From the NCBI GenBank assembly GCA_003996215.1, contig QJPP01001815.1:393824-457823 (forward strand): 64,000 nt of DNA, given 5' to 3'. Positions within the stretch are counted from its first letter, which is position 1. The number at the start of each line of letters is the position of its first letter. The DNA is from Jaltomata sinuosa. Taxonomy: Eukaryota > Streptophyta > Magnoliopsida > Solanales > Solanaceae. The notes below the pieces were generated by a model. That model saw only the letters and a program-made list of their open reading frames with translations. It searched no databases and had not been told where the DNA came from. Made by a program: the position numbers and the translations under genes. This document shows positions 12,601 through 24,501 of this stretch, piece after piece.

Positions 12601-13240
12601 TCAAAACATCTCTTGCTTCTTTGCTCCCAAATACAATAGACTGTCAATAGACTTACGACTAAGGGCCTCCGCTACTACATTGGCTTTGCCTTAGTAATAC
12701 AAGGTATCCACATCATAGTCTTTCAGCTATTTAAGACATCGGTGCTATCGCACGTTCAACTCTTTTAGCCTAAAAATATAATAGAGGTTGTCATGATCTA
12801 TATAAGTATCAAAATTAATGACACATTAGTAATTCCTCAAAATCATGAATAAATGCAGCCAACTCTAAATCGTGGGTCGAGTAGTTCTTCTCATTTTTCA
12901 TTAACTGTCTAGAAGCATAAGCAATTACCTTTTCATGTTGCATCAAAACACAAACCAGCCTAACACTTGAAGCATCACAATACATTGTGTAACCTCTGGA
13001 CCCTCTAGTAAGCTTAGAACTGGTGTTGCAGTCAATCTATCTTTTAGCTCTTGGAAACTCCACTCGCAAGTTGTGGTCTACAAAAAATTAGCTTCTCTCT
13101 CAGTCAACTTTATCAAGGGTGCTGAAAGTAAAGAAATCCTTTCATAAGCCTTCTGTAATACACTTCTAACCTAAGAAAGCTACAAACTTCTATCATGGTC
13201 ATGGGTCTAGGCTAGGTCTTCACGACCTCAATTTTTTGTA
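12600..13240 (-). pseudogene. RNase H remnant of T2
   Basis: Nucleotide similarity to T1 is visible at 12660-12740 ('ccgctactac...ttggctttgcctt' against 'ccgctaccacgtttgccttgcc' at 20959) and at 12840-13010 (aspects of the DxSxxGxGxVL region). No frame stays open. Confidence 0.6.
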
Positions 13241-13249
13241 AGTCAATAT

Positions 13250-13850
13250 CTGATATAATAAGGCCTAGAAAGTTCATATAGTGCAACTAGAACTCGCACT
13301 TTGGGAGCTTAGCATACAACCTCTGATCTCAGAGTACCTGAAGCACTGCTGAGATGTAGTTTCTATGCTCGGCCTCTGAATGAAATATACTAGAATATCA
13401 TCAATAAACATAATGACAACAAATTTAAAAAAAGGCATGTACATACTGTTCATCAAGTCCATAAATACTTCTGGGTGTTCGCCAACCCAAAAGACATCAC
13501 AAGAAACTCATAATTGCCATATCTGAGCTTAAAGACTGACTTTGGAATATCACTCTCTCGAACAGGGTCCTGGTGGTACCCTAAGTTTAAATCAATCTTT
13601 GAGAGGCATTGGGAATCATATGGTTGATAATAAAGCCCCATAAATCTTTGGTAGTAGATATGTGTCCTTTATAGTCACCTTATTCAATTTTTGGTAGTCT
13701 ATACACTTTCGTAATGAGCTGTCTTTCTTCCACCCAAACAACACTGGTTTAACCCATGTTGACACACTAGGCCTGATGAAGCCCTCATCTAATAAATCTT
13801 TTAGTAGTTCATTCAATTATGTTGGTATATATGGGGGAATTGATATCGGT
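13250..13850 (-). pseudogene. Reverse transcriptase remnant of T2
   Basis: Three overlapping minus-strand pieces cover fingers and palm. 13616-13816 has LLDEGFIRPSVS and CIDYQKLNKVT. 13453-13641 has SKIDLNLGYHQ, YGNYEFLVMSFGLANTQ. 13274-13462 has the catalytic box FIDDILVYF. The order and wording match T1 RT (21599-22419). Frameshifts divide it into the three pieces. Confidence 0.85.
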
Positions 13851-14059
13851 TGGACATATGGTAATATATCAGTAGAAAAATCAATCCCCTATTCTAGGTG
13901 AATACTAGGAAGCTTGTCTAGAAACTCATTAACTACTGGAATGAATTGAATAGTTGATGGGTTAGCATCAATATATTAAACTCAGATAGTATGGTAAATG
14001 CAGACTTTGGTGATCATTTTCCTTACCTGATGATAGGAAATAAACTTGTCTTTTGGCGT

Positions 14060-14400
14060 CGCAGCATTACCCTTAAACGCCTGAGCTACTTTCCCTAGAA
14101 TATGGAATCTATTTGTCTTCGCTTGGCAATCAACATTGGCATACCACGATGACAATCAATCCATGTCCATAATAATATCAATGTCAAGCATTTCTAACTC
14201 TATCAGGTCTACAAAGGTCTGATGGCCAACAATCGTTACCGTACAATCTCAAAAAACCCTCTAGGTAATAATAAAGTCGCCAACTGGGGCAGACACAACA
14301 AAAAGGTCGCTGTAATGGCTCTTCTCCTATATACAACTTTACAGCAATAAATGGGATAACATACGCTAATGTAGATCCTGGATCTATTAAAACATGAACA
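14060..14400 (-). pseudogene. Aspartic protease remnant of T2
   Basis: The minus-strand translation around 14350-14400 contains LIDPGSTLAYV, matching the protease active site LFDPGSTCSYV of T1. The Asp and Gly survive. The downstream part to 14060 is recognisable only in broken frames. This enzyme would cut the Gag-Pol polyprotein inside particles. Confidence 0.65.
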
Positions 14401-14599
14401 CAGTAGGAGCAACCACCCTATATACCTGTAACAACATCTGGCGATGACTATGAATCTTGATGACCTGTAGTGTATATGTGCAATTTTGGCCATTGCCAAA
14501 ACTAGATTCTCCCTCTTGGCGTTGACATCTACCTGATAAAATCTGGGAACCACACTTTACAGGATATAATGAGGAAGATGGCCCTATTGATAATTTGTC

Positions 14600-15238
14600 T
14601 GTCTTTGCTGAACCTTGTTGGTCCCTAAATGGACAATATCTTTGTATATGACCCTTTTGGCCACAAAAATGCATGTCGTGGAGCCCTGATGGCATCTCCT
14701 GGCATGTGCTTATTACATGTATCACAATGTAGCAAAAATGATCTAAACTGCTCTGGGACCCTGTACTGTTGTAAGTCCGATGCTCATGAGCTCTCACTCG
14801 GACTTGACCACCCTCGAAAATCAAATATGCTACCCTGGGAATACTATAGTGGGGTCCTAGGTTGTCTCTCAGAATATCAAGGTCTGGAGCCACCCTGGGC
14901 CTCTGTCTAAAACACGTGGGCCTAGATCTTTTCTACTACCCTCTCTAGAATGTCTCAATTGTGTACTGCTGATGTAAGAGCACCTCTATGTTCTGTACAA
15001 TGGCATGAATTTGTGTGATGTCCATATTTTCATTATGCATGGTTTGGGTACAAGACAAATAAAAATCATAAGCCGAATAACTCAACCCTTATGACTCAGC
15101 TCTATAGCACGACTTGATCAAGAAAAAGGGTAACATTCCTGAAAAATATTTGTAGCTTCCTGCTTATAAAATGTAGTGCACAACAAATTAATAAACAAGA
15201 CTATACTAGAAACTACTTGCTGACTCCCTAGGATACGG
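14600..15238 (-). pseudogene. Gag C-terminus (zinc knuckle) of T2, mostly deleted
   Basis: The minus-strand stretch 14387-14893 includes FCGQKGHIQRYC, a CCHC zinc knuckle whose first cysteine is gone (Met in its place). Only about 640 bases lie between the knuckle and the primer site, against about 1.5 kb in T1, and no capsid domain is seen. Most of gag has therefore been lost. 14950-15238 shows nothing recognisable. Confidence 0.65.
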
Positions 15239-15256
15239 CGTTGCTCTGATACCAAG
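15239..15256 (-). other. Primer-binding site of T2 (initiator tRNA-Met)
   Basis: The minus strand reads CTTGGTATCAGAGCAACG next to the LTR end. TGGTATCAGAGC is the complement of the 3' end of plant initiator tRNA-Met. Confidence 0.85.
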
Positions 15257-15258
15257 TT

Positions 15259-16012
15259 TGTCACGCCCCAACTTTAGGAGGCAAGACTGGTACCTGGTGC
15301 CTTACTTGATCGAGCGAGCCACTGAAACTCATATAATCTGGATAGTATTTGGATCGACAAAGCTATAAACTGCACAACGGGTAAACAGAAGGACAACAAG
15401 GACATAAACAACATACTAACAACTCAATAAGTATCTACAAGCCTCTAAGAGTAATTAGACTGTCATATAGTTAGGACAGGGCCTAGACCTACCCATTTGC
15501 TAAATACATACTCACAATACAATCTGGACTTCTGACTCGTTAGCTCCAGGGAAATGGAGATTAATGGTTGAACACTTCATCTCATATTGAAGATATCTCT
15601 TCGGGTTTCTAGCTGGACCTGCAGGCATGAATGCAGCGCCCCCAGGAAATGGGGACGTCAGTACGAAAAAAATGTACTGGTATGTAAGGTAGAAATATAT
15701 GATTAAGCTGCAAGCAGTAAATCAGAATGAGATATAATATGAACTGTAATTGGTAGGAGTCGTTAAGCTCAAATCTTCTTTATTCTTTTTATAGAACAAC
15801 ACACACCTTAATACCGCTGCACATGCTTTACAATGCACATTAATTTACCATAGCGCTTCGGCGCACACTATGTATAGTATTAGCCATTATAAGGGAAATT
15901 GCACCTCGCTGCACACTCTGTATATAATAGCCTCAATAAGGCAGTAGCGCCTCAGCGCATGCTATTTATATAATAGCCTCAATATGGAAATAGTGCCTTG
16001 GTTCACACTATA
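15259..16012 (-). repeat. Right (5') LTR of T2, first part
   Basis: Starts TGTCACGCCCC and follows the left LTR until 16012, where T1 begins inside the 46-bp array. Resumes at 27821. Tandem units run from about 15830. Confidence 0.9.
16008..16012. other. Left target duplication of T1
   Basis: CTATA lies before T1 and CTATG at 27821-27825 after it. That is four of five matching, and the uninterrupted array reads CACTATGTATA, so the left copy has likely mutated. Confidence 0.75.
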
Positions 16013-19000
16013 TGTCACGACCCAATTTCTCGGTCATGATGGCACCTACAACCCCCGGTAGGTGAACCAATCCCCATAGCCCAGAACAGTTAGTAATGGG
16101 CTACTATCTAACAAATAAGAGAACAAGACTAAGAGAACAGATAAAAGGACTATAAATATATACATATGCGGAAACTAAATCAAACCCCAAGACCTGGTAT
16201 CATAGTATAGAGCCCAAACTACATACATGGAGTGCAACTAATCCAAAACAATATATACAGATGTCTCTGAATGGTAATAGAGTACATGAAGCAAAAGATA
16301 AACTACAGCTAAGCTCCGATCGCCAAGAGCTCACCCTCAGTCTGAAGTAGTCCCCAACAGATCTCCAAGCACGAATCACAGTGATCTAACAGCGATGGCC
16401 CACACCAGGATCTGCAACCAAAGATGTAGGGGGTAGGGGTGAGCACCAAATGCGAAGCATAAGGTACCCAGTAGGTATCATAGGCCGACTGGGCACATAT
16501 AAGATAAAAGTGTAGTAACAGACAGAATAGAAGCAAGCAGTCACAGAAATCAACGAAAGGTACACAGGAACTAGCCTAGAGGGAAATCAACAGAACCACA
16601 TGTGAGGCCAGTAAGCAGAATATACACACCATAGGCACAGGTTAAAGTAAGAAATAATGAACCTGGGGTCCTTGCAATAACAGTGTATACAAAATAAGTT
16701 TACGAAATGGACGGTATACCGATAACCTCAAGTGTAAGAAGAAGAGAGAAAGAGTAATGATAGGCATGCGTAGAGACATGAATCAAGCCCAACTAATCAT
16801 ATCAATCTCACACCCAGCAACTAACAGTCTAGCGGTAACCAATTTCATAATTAACCGTAACAGGGAACAATTCTACAAGTAAATAGAAAGAGTCTACCTA
16901 CAGTCCCTCGGCCGCCCATACAACCGAGGAACACAAACAAGTGAAAATAAACCCTCCTGCATCCCATACTACCGGAGCGTACAATCAACAAACAACAAAC
17001 AAGGGTGGAGCCTCGAACAATGAATGATATGATGCATGAAGATCTCAAGTGAAATGGTATCTCTGTATGTACCTCCTCCGGTGCCGATCCGGCCCAGCAG
17101 GTATGTTCCATGGAAGGACACTGACCGTATACCTCTACTCCACCGTATACCCCTCCTCCGGCAAACGCATCCCGTAGCCCCTGGCCCGGATGGCAAGGTC
17201 CATGGAGGTCCCTGACCCCATACTAAAACTCAATATCAACACATGTCGTCCGGAAGCAAGTCCGAGATCAAGATAGAGACCCAGTCTCTAATATGCATGC
17301 CCAGACCCTGTCCAGGACTAAAGTAGTAGGAAAATATCTCAAAAACCCCTCCAAGGGTGCCCGGGCATAACCGGGTCTAAACAGTAGAAAGTCATCTCAG
17401 GTGCTCGGTCCGACCGAGGCTAAAAATCATCTCAAGTAGCAGGAAAACTCAACTAGCACCCCGGCCCTGCCGAGTCTAGCGTTAGTAGTAAAACTGGTGT
17501 TTTAAAACATAATTTTACTTCCTTTTACCCAGGAATATTCACAAGTTAAATCAAACCATTTCCAAATTATTTCCATCAAAAAGGGGCCCCCCGGGCCATG
17601 CAAGGTTTAGAAAATAGTGTCCGTAGGCCCGAAGCCCAAACCGTAGTAAAACATGTATAAAACCATTTTATATGCATGAAAATGGTATGATCAAACACAA
17701 TAGCTGCCCAGCAGCTTACAATCAACCTATCGACCCTGCACAGGCCCACAGCTACTCAGCAAGCATAACCAGCCTAGAAGGATAATTCTATGCCCGGGGC
17801 TCGCGGACATTCCCAAAATCCCACCTTCTATGTTCCAGAGTCAACAAGGCCTCACAGGACCACAAGGGTAAATAAAATATATCGGCAAATACTATAAGCA
17901 ACGGAGGAACAAAAGTAGGCGGACATGAATAAAGCGGTCAAGGTCTGTGGTACCAACCTGATAAGCCATCCCAAGGATGCCCATTAATACAATTTTATTC
18001 TATATATGCGGAGTCTAGGGAAAATAAACCGTAACCTACCTGTCGTCCGATGACAAGCTCGAACCTCTCTGAAAAGAAGCTCCGAAACAAAATCAAACTT
18101 GAACTCGGGCTTGAATAACTTGACGTAGATAACTGATTTTCTTTCGATAACCGAATAAATTGTCAAAATGATTTTTCCCCTAAACCTCTCCAATCATACG
18201 CATAGTAATTAAAATACTCAACGAATTGGTCTATGATTTCCCTAACAATTTGTAATTGAAGAGTAATGATCATAAGGGAAAACTTCTAAATTAATTGAAT
18301 TCTAGAAATATAGAGAGAGTTGGCAGATGTGTAATGTATTGAAGCCCCTATGATGCTGCTATATATATACATACCACATACTGCCAACCTTGTTGTACAA
18401 TGCCTTCACTTCCACGTGGAAGTGGAGGTGGCAACCAATCCGATCCGTTAAGTATATACTCGGGTATTGCATAAATTCGTGGTAAAATAAAAATAGCTTT
18501 TTGAATATACCATAATTCATAGAAAATTATTTCGAATAAAACCTACTATATTATAATAATAAATTTCAACATAACTAAATTTACTATCTCCGTTAAAATA
18601 TTACAATGTATAAAAATCTTATAAAATAAATACATATACAATTATATCGTAAAAAAATATTTTTCATAAACCTTTAAAATATTTTTAAAAAGGTAATAAT
18701 AATGTAACTTTTTACCAAATTCAACTTTCAAATAAAATATTTTCAAATGCACGCGATATTAATAAAATTCTTAAATATATGTTCGCAACTCACCATCGCA
18801 CGATTTTGATACTCAAGAACTCTCTCGGAATCCTCCCTTATGTTTTCTCACTGTTTCGGAACTGAAATAGCGTTTTAAAATGTGAAGTTGAGGCTTAAAT
18901 CGAGTTTTACCCGACCAGGTTCGCGACCCGGTTCGCAACTTGGTTTCTGCCAGACAGTCCGCGGTAAAACAGTCATAACTTTTTACTCCGAGATCAGTTG

Positions 19001-19310
19001 GACGTGAGGTTTTATGCATAGGAAACTAGACTCGTAGACCTTCGATTTGGTATTTCGGGGGACTTCTAACTCTTTATATATTGAGAGAAAAGCCCTGAGA
19101 CATTTTACCCAAAGTTCAGAAAATTTATTAAAGAACTTACGATAACTTTTGCCGATTTGCTTGACTTCAAAACTTATAATGCGACCAAACAAATGGGCCC
19201 GACACCGAAATACCGGTCCTGACGAGCCTTAAGTGACTTGGGTCCGCTACAACAAGCTCTAACGATTCAAGAAAAACGTATACGTGGAAATAACCGGAAG
19301 GGTCATTACA
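16013..19310 (-). repeat. Left (3') LTR of T1
   Basis: Runs from TGTCACGACCC to GGGTCATTACA on the plus strand, 3298 bases, very similar to 24502-27820 throughout. U3 (element sense) is the high-coordinate end with an AT-rich block at 18480-18780, a palindromic G-box and a TATA tract. All ORFs inside are chance. Confidence 0.95.
18359..18424 (-). promoter_or_regulatory. LTR promoter of T1: palindromic G-box and TATA tract (left LTR)
   Basis: CACTTCCACGTGGAAGTG at 18407-18424 is a perfect 18-base palindrome with CACGTG at its centre. CACGTG is the plant G-box bound by bZIP and bHLH factors. About 40 bases downstream in element sense is GTATATATATAG (18359-18372), a likely TATA box. The same pair lies in the right LTR. 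Confidence 0.6.
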
Positions 19311-19340
19311 TCATCCACTACTAAAAAGGACTTTCGTCCT
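19311..19340 (-). other. Purine-rich priming tract region of T1
   Basis: Minus-strand TAGTAGTGGATGA adjoins the LTR. The stretch is conserved at the same place in D (45248) and E (56972), which supports it as the plus-strand primer site, although it is less purine-rich than usual. Confidence 0.5.
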
Positions 19341-19372
19341 CGAAAGTCAAGGTCAAGGGGGGTACCTGAAGG

Positions 19373-20930
19373 CTAAAATAGCTGCGGATACTGATCCCGC
19401 ATATCTCTCTCGGTCTCCAAGGTAGCCTCCTCGACTGGACGGTGCCTCCACTTAACCTTAACAACCGGGATCTCTCGAGACCTCAATCTCCTGAGATCTC
19501 TGGCCAAAATAGCTGTCGGCTCCTCAACAAAGGCTAAATCCTCATCCAACTGAATTGAATCCCACTGCAACACATGAGACTCGTCTGAGACATACCGACG
19601 CAACATCGAAACATGGAATACAGGATATATAGCTGAAAACATCGGAGGCAAGGCTAGCTGATAGGCAACGCTACCAACCCTCTGAAGAATTTCAAACGGC
19701 CCAATGTACCTGGGGCTAAGCTTGCCCCGCCTACCAAATCTCATCACGCCCTTCATGGGCGATACACGGAGAAACACCAAGTCACCGACACTAAACTCCA
19801 AGGCACGAAGCCGACGATCAGCATAACTCTTCTGCCTGCTCTGAGCTGCCCGAAGTCTGTCCTGAATCACTCGGACTCGGTCTAAGGAATCTTGAAGCAA
19901 ATCTGTGCTCTGTGGCCCAGAACTAAAACCATCAAACCAACCAATCGGCGATCTGCAACGCCTACCATACAAGGCCTCAAAAGGTGCCATGCCAATGCTT
20001 TAATGGAAGTTTTTATTATAAGCAAATTCTGCCAAGGGAACGAACTGATCCCAAGAACCTCCAAAGTCAAGAACACAGGCCTGAAGCATGTCCTCCAGAA
20101 TCTGAATGGTCCTCTCGGACTGGCCATCTGTCTGAGGGTGGAAAACGGTACTAAGATAAACCTCTGTACCCAAATCTCGCTGAATAGCCCTCCAGAACTA
20201 AGATGTGAACTGAGTGCCGCGGTCTGAAATAATAGAAGCTGGGACCCCATGCAATCGAACAATCTCACGAAGGTAGATCTGGGCTAACCTCTCTGTACCA
20301 TAAGAAGTCTGAACCGGCAAGAAATGTGCTGACTTAGTCAGCCTGTCAACAATCACCCATATGGAATCAAACCCATGAGAAGTACGAGGCAAACTAATAA
20401 CGAAGTCCATAGTAATCCCTTCCCACTTCCACTTAGGAACGGGAAGTCGCTGCATCAAACCACCAGGTCTCATGTGCTCGAACTTAACCTTCTGACAGTT
20501 CAAGCACCGAGATACGAAATCCGCTATATCCCGCTTCATACCACTCCACCAGTAAAGCTGCCTCAAGTCTCTATACATCTTTGTTGTGCCACGGTGAATG
20601 GAGTATCTAGTACAATGTGCCTCATGAAGTATCAACTGAATCAAATCACTAATCCTCGGAACACAAAGGCGACTATCAAACCTCAGAACCACATCTGAAT
20701 CCAGAGTAGCCTGACTGGTCTCACCCTGAACAACCCAATCACAAAGGTCACACCACTGCTGATCCTCAAACTGACGGCTCTGAATCTGATCAATCAAAGT
20801 AGAACAAACCTCAACACTGGCGAGAACTCTGCTAGGATCCGACAAGTCAAGCCTAACCAAACGGTTAGCCAAGGACAGGATGTCCAAGGCCAATGGCCGC
20901 TCTGAAACTGAAAGAGAAGCTAGGCTACCC
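19373..20930 (-). pseudogene. Integrase with chromodomain of T1
   Basis: The N-terminal zinc-binding part has two His (HEAH...IHRG) and CLNC (about 20500-20640). The core shows the first Asp in ITMDFVISLPR, the second in SDRGTQF and the Glu region QSERTIQILEDML. The C-terminal open stretch 19373-19990 (205 residues) begins MAPFEALYGRR and includes the GPFEIL block. It ends with a chromodomain-like tail (ILARDLRRLRSREIPVVKVKW). Stops interrupt it at 20198-20200 (TAG) and 20000-20002 (TAA). Otherwise the reading frame is kept. The length is normal for the lineage. Confidence 0.9.
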
Positions 20931-20934
20931 ATAC

Positions 20935-21571
20935 TCACTGTCTTCCAGCTCAAGGCATCCGCTACCACGTTTGCCTTGCCCGGATGATACAGAATAGTGA
21001 AGTCATAGTCCTTCAGTAACTCAACCCATCTCCTCTGTCTCGAGTTCAACTCTCGCTGACTCGTGATATACTGAAGACTACGGTGATCAGTGAAGATCTC
21101 ACAGTGAACTCCATATAGGTAATGCCTCTAGATCTTGAGCGCGAAAACTACCACCGCCAACTTTAAGTCATGAGTGGGGTAGTTGCGCTCGTTAACCTTC
21201 AGCTGCCTCGACGCATATGCTATTACTCGACCCTGCTGCATCAACACACAACCAAGACCAACCCCAGAAGCATCACAATACACGGAGAAGTTCTGACCCT
21301 CAACCGGCAAAGTCAAAACTGGAGTTGAAGTCAATAAGGCCTTAAGCCTCTGGAAGCTTTCCTCACACTGATCCGACCACTAAAATGGGAAATCCTTCCT
21401 AGTCAGCATAGTCAAGGGTGCTGCTATGGAAGAAAATCCCTCAACAAACCATCTGTAGTAACAAGCTAACCCAATAAAGCTGCGGACCTCAGTAACAGTA
21501 GTAGGTCTAGGCCACTCACAAACCGCTGAAATCTTTCCCGGATCCACCCTAATCCCATCCTTAGACACCAC
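20935..21571 (-). pseudogene. RNase H of T1
   Basis: The minus-strand stretch 21128-21334 contains VYCDASGVGLGCVLMQ, with the first catalytic Asp, and AYASRQLK. FTDHRSLQYI and HPGKANVVADALS follow after a stop. In-frame TAG codons lie at 21380-21382 and 21128-21130; at the second, related elements have tryptophan (KIWRHYL). The RT thumb segment FLGHVVSKDG precedes at 21571. Confidence 0.9.
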
Positions 21572-21598
21572 GTGCCCTAGGAATGCAACTGACTCAAG

Positions 21599-22419
21599 CT
21601 AAAACTCTCACTTTGAGAACTTGGCATAAAGCAGATGATCTCTCAAAGTCTGGAGTATAACCCTCAAGTGCTGCTCATGCTCATCTCTACTACGCGAGTA
21701 TACCAAGATGTCGTCTATAAAAACTATCACAAATGAGTCCAAATACGGCCAAGAACCCTGTGCATCAAGTTCATAAAGGCTGCGGGGGCATTAGTCAACC
21801 CAAAAGACATCACCAGGAACTCATAATGGCCATAACGTGTCCTGAATGCTGTCTTAGGGATGTCCTCCGCCCTAATCCTCAACTGATGGTAGCCAGACCT
21901 CAAATCAATCTTCGAAAACACGACTGAACCCTGAATCTGGTCAAACAAATCATCAATCCTCGGCATCGGATACCTATTCTTCACTGTCACCCTATTCAGC
22001 TGCCGATAATCAATACACATGCGCATAGACCCATCCTTCTTCTTCACAAAGAGAACAGGAGCACCCCAAGGTGACACACTAGGTCTAATAAACCCCTTAG
22101 CTAACAGATCCTAGAGCTGCTCCTTAAGCTCCCTCAACTCAGTAGGAGCCATACGGTAAGGAGAAATAGAAATGGGCCTAGTGCCCGGCTCTATCTCAAT
22201 AGCGAAATCAATATCTCTCTCAGGTGGAAGGCCTGGAAGGTCGGTAGGAAACACATCGAGGAAGTCTCTAACCACAGGAACAGACTCAGGAGAAGTAGGG
22301 TTAGCACTAACATCTCGGACATATGCTAGATAAGCTAAACACCCACGGGAGATCAACTTCCTAGCTCGAAGACAAGAGATGATCCCAGATGGTGCATGGA
22401 TAACAGAACCCTGCCACAC
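21599..22419 (-). pseudogene. Reverse transcriptase of T1
   Basis: 22111-22419 has the pre-RT block YVRDVSANP and DLPGLPPER. 21727-22077 has PVLFVKKKDGSMRMCIDYR, SKIDLRSGYHQLRI and SFGLTNAPAAF. The catalytic FIDDILVYS lies at about 21695-21722 in another frame, so a one-base shift occurred near 21760. Stops are TAG at 22111-22113, TGA at 21608-21610 and TAG at 21599-21601. All RT landmarks are otherwise standard. This enzyme would copy the element RNA in cytoplasmic particles. Confidence 0.93.
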
Positions 22420-22943
22420 AACCGGGGCTCACCGGGCACAGCTATAGTAATGGTCTTGGCATAACAATCCAAAACCACACGGTGAGGGGATAACCAATCC
22501 ATGCCCAGTATCACATCAAAATCTAGCATATCAAGAATCATCAAATCACCCCAAGTCTCTGAATCACCAACAGATAACATACAGGATCTCACAATCCGAT
22601 CCACTACTAAGGAATCTCCTACTGGGGTCGAAACAGAAACAGGAACAGATAATGGCTCACTAGCCAACCCCAAACAAGGCACAAAGTAGGTAGATACATA
22701 TGAACAAGTGGATCCAGGATCAAATAAAGCCATAGCAGACTGATGGCACACATAAATCGTACCTGTAATCACAGCATCTGAGGCCTCTTCCTCTGGTCTC
22801 GTAGGGACCGCGTAAAACTGACAACGACCTCCACCTGCCCGACCGCCATCCCTACCACCTGCTCTGCCGCGTGGAGCACCACCTCTACCTTGACGACCAC
22901 CCCCTCTAGCCGGGGGCTGAACTGCCCGTAAAGGCTCGGCCAA
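22420..22943 (-). pseudogene. Aspartic protease of T1
   Basis: The open stretch 22353-22943 starts with an Arg/Gly-rich linker (about residues 10-40), then FYAVPTRPEE. The protease active site LFDPGSTCSYVS comes next, with VILGMDWLSPHRVVLDC further on, the second conserved protease block. The DPG form of the DSG/DTG motif is common in this lineage. A frameshift near 22420 separates it from RT. Confidence 0.88.
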
Positions 22944-24092
22944 CTGAACTGTACCCTGTTGAGGGCAATCTCTAGCAAAATGACCAATCGCACCATAAGT
23001 AAAACAAGCCCCTGACGGCCTACTCAGTCGATATGAACCAGCAGATCCTGTATGACCACCACGACCTGATGCCCCAGAAACTATCCCCTCGAAGGCTGGC
23101 CGCTATAGCCCTGATGGCTGACCTGACCCTGCTCGAACTGGGTACTACCGAAAGTCTGAAGGGAAGCCTGAACCGGTCGGCTGGACTGACCCTGGTACTG
23201 CTGTGGATGATAACTCCGGCTCCACTGGCCAGGACCTCTACCACCATATCTGGAACCACTGTAGACACCCTGATGCCGAGGCCTCTTATCTCTGGACCCC
23301 TTATCATGTCGCTGTAAGTCCTCCACAGTGCGAGCATAGTCTACAATAGCCTGGAATGACCGACCACTGGCAATCAATATCTAAGATGGCTGCCTGATCT
23401 CTGGCCTCAAACCCCATACAAATCTGCGAATCCTATCTGCCTCGGTAGGAATGATCCTAGCTCTGAACGGTGCTAGCTGATGAAAACGGGTCTCATACTC
23501 TGAGATAGTCGTAGACCCCTGCACAAGGTGAGTAAACTGCTCCCTGCGACGCTCCCGATCACTCTGAGGTAGGAACTTGGCCATAAAGGCCTCATAAAAC
23601 TCAGACCAGGTCAAAGGAGGTGACGGTGGTGGTCTACAAGCAACCTGGGCCCTCCACCATAACTTCACTGGGTCCTCCAACTGATAGGTAGTATAACCAA
23701 CCCCGTGAGTCTCCAACAAACCAAAATGATGCAACATCTCCTTACATGTAGTAATAAAGTCATGTGGATCCTGTCCATAAGTACCAGCAAACCTCGGAGG
23801 TGCTAACCTCAAAAACCTACCCAACGCCTTCTGCTCTGACTCTGTCATAACTGGGCGAGGAGCAAGAGACTGTGCAACAGATGGAACCGGAATGACCTCC
23901 CCACGAGGAGCCATAGTAGCTGGCAGCGCTCCTGAGCTCTGTGCACCCAGGGCTGCCCCCTGAGCAGATGTCTGCGCTACCTCAGAAGGCCGCTCTCCAA
24001 TCACACCCAAAAGATGTAATAGTAATCCCCGAATGTCTGGAGACTGAGTTGCGGCTGGAGCTGGCACAGAAGTGGGCACTGGAGCTGGCACT

Positions 24093-24125
<33 letters not shown>

Positions 24126-24289
24126 TCTAGAGCTGGTGGTGCCCGGGCTGCCCCCTGATCCACATGTTGCTCGGGCTCTATCTCCACCCTAGCAGCTCTA
24201 GCAGGTGCCACTGATCGAGGGCGTCCTCGACCCTTAGTTGGAGCGGGAGGCTCATTTTCACGTGATGTTGATGATCTCGTACGAACCAT
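22944..24289 (-). pseudogene. Gag of T1
   Basis: Start is taken at the ATG giving MVRTRSSTSRE (24287-24289), as an earlier in-frame Met at 24313 adds eight unlikely residues. An Ala-Pro repeat (24057-24140) is followed by the capsid domain (KLWWRAQV, FYEAFMAKFLP, EYETRFHQLAPF). Then come an in-frame TAG at 23381-23383, a Gly/Gln/Ser-rich tail, a stop at 23081 and, in a shifted frame, a zinc knuckle CFTYGAIGHFARDC in which the second Cys is Tyr. The protein would coat element RNA. It is broken by stops and one frameshift. Confidence 0.9.
24057..24135. repeat. Ala-Pro coding hexamer repeat in T1 gag
   Basis: The plus strand repeats GGAGCTGGTGCT-like hexamers, coding on the minus strand for a run of Ala-Pro and Val-Pro pairs near the Gag N-terminus. 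It is a low-complexity linker. Confidence 0.8.
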
Positions 24290-24480
24290 CTGCGGAAGAA
24301 TGAAGTAGAACAAATGAGATTTCCAGAGACTTCAAGGGTTCGACGCACGACACAGAAGCAATGAAAGAGTCAAATTCCTAAAATGTCACTGTAGCCTCCC
24401 AAAGATTGAGTACGGGTGTCTCCGCCCCGATCCGCAGGACTCTACTAGACATTGGCTCCAATACCGATGACACCGGTGAA

Positions 24481-24500
24481 CCTAAAGCTATGATACCAAG
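24481..24500 (-). other. Primer-binding site of T1 (initiator tRNA-Met)
   Basis: The minus strand reads CTTGGTATCATAGCTTTAGG just inside the 5' LTR. TGGTATCA-AGC agrees with the initiator tRNA-Met complement, with one mismatch (T for G) in the first twelve bases. Confidence 0.8.
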
Positions 24501-24501
24501 T

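Noticed and set aside
14629..14910. 93-residue plus-strand ORF with a plausible protein look
   Set aside because: It is antisense to the T2 gag zinc-knuckle stretch, which has the recognisable motif.
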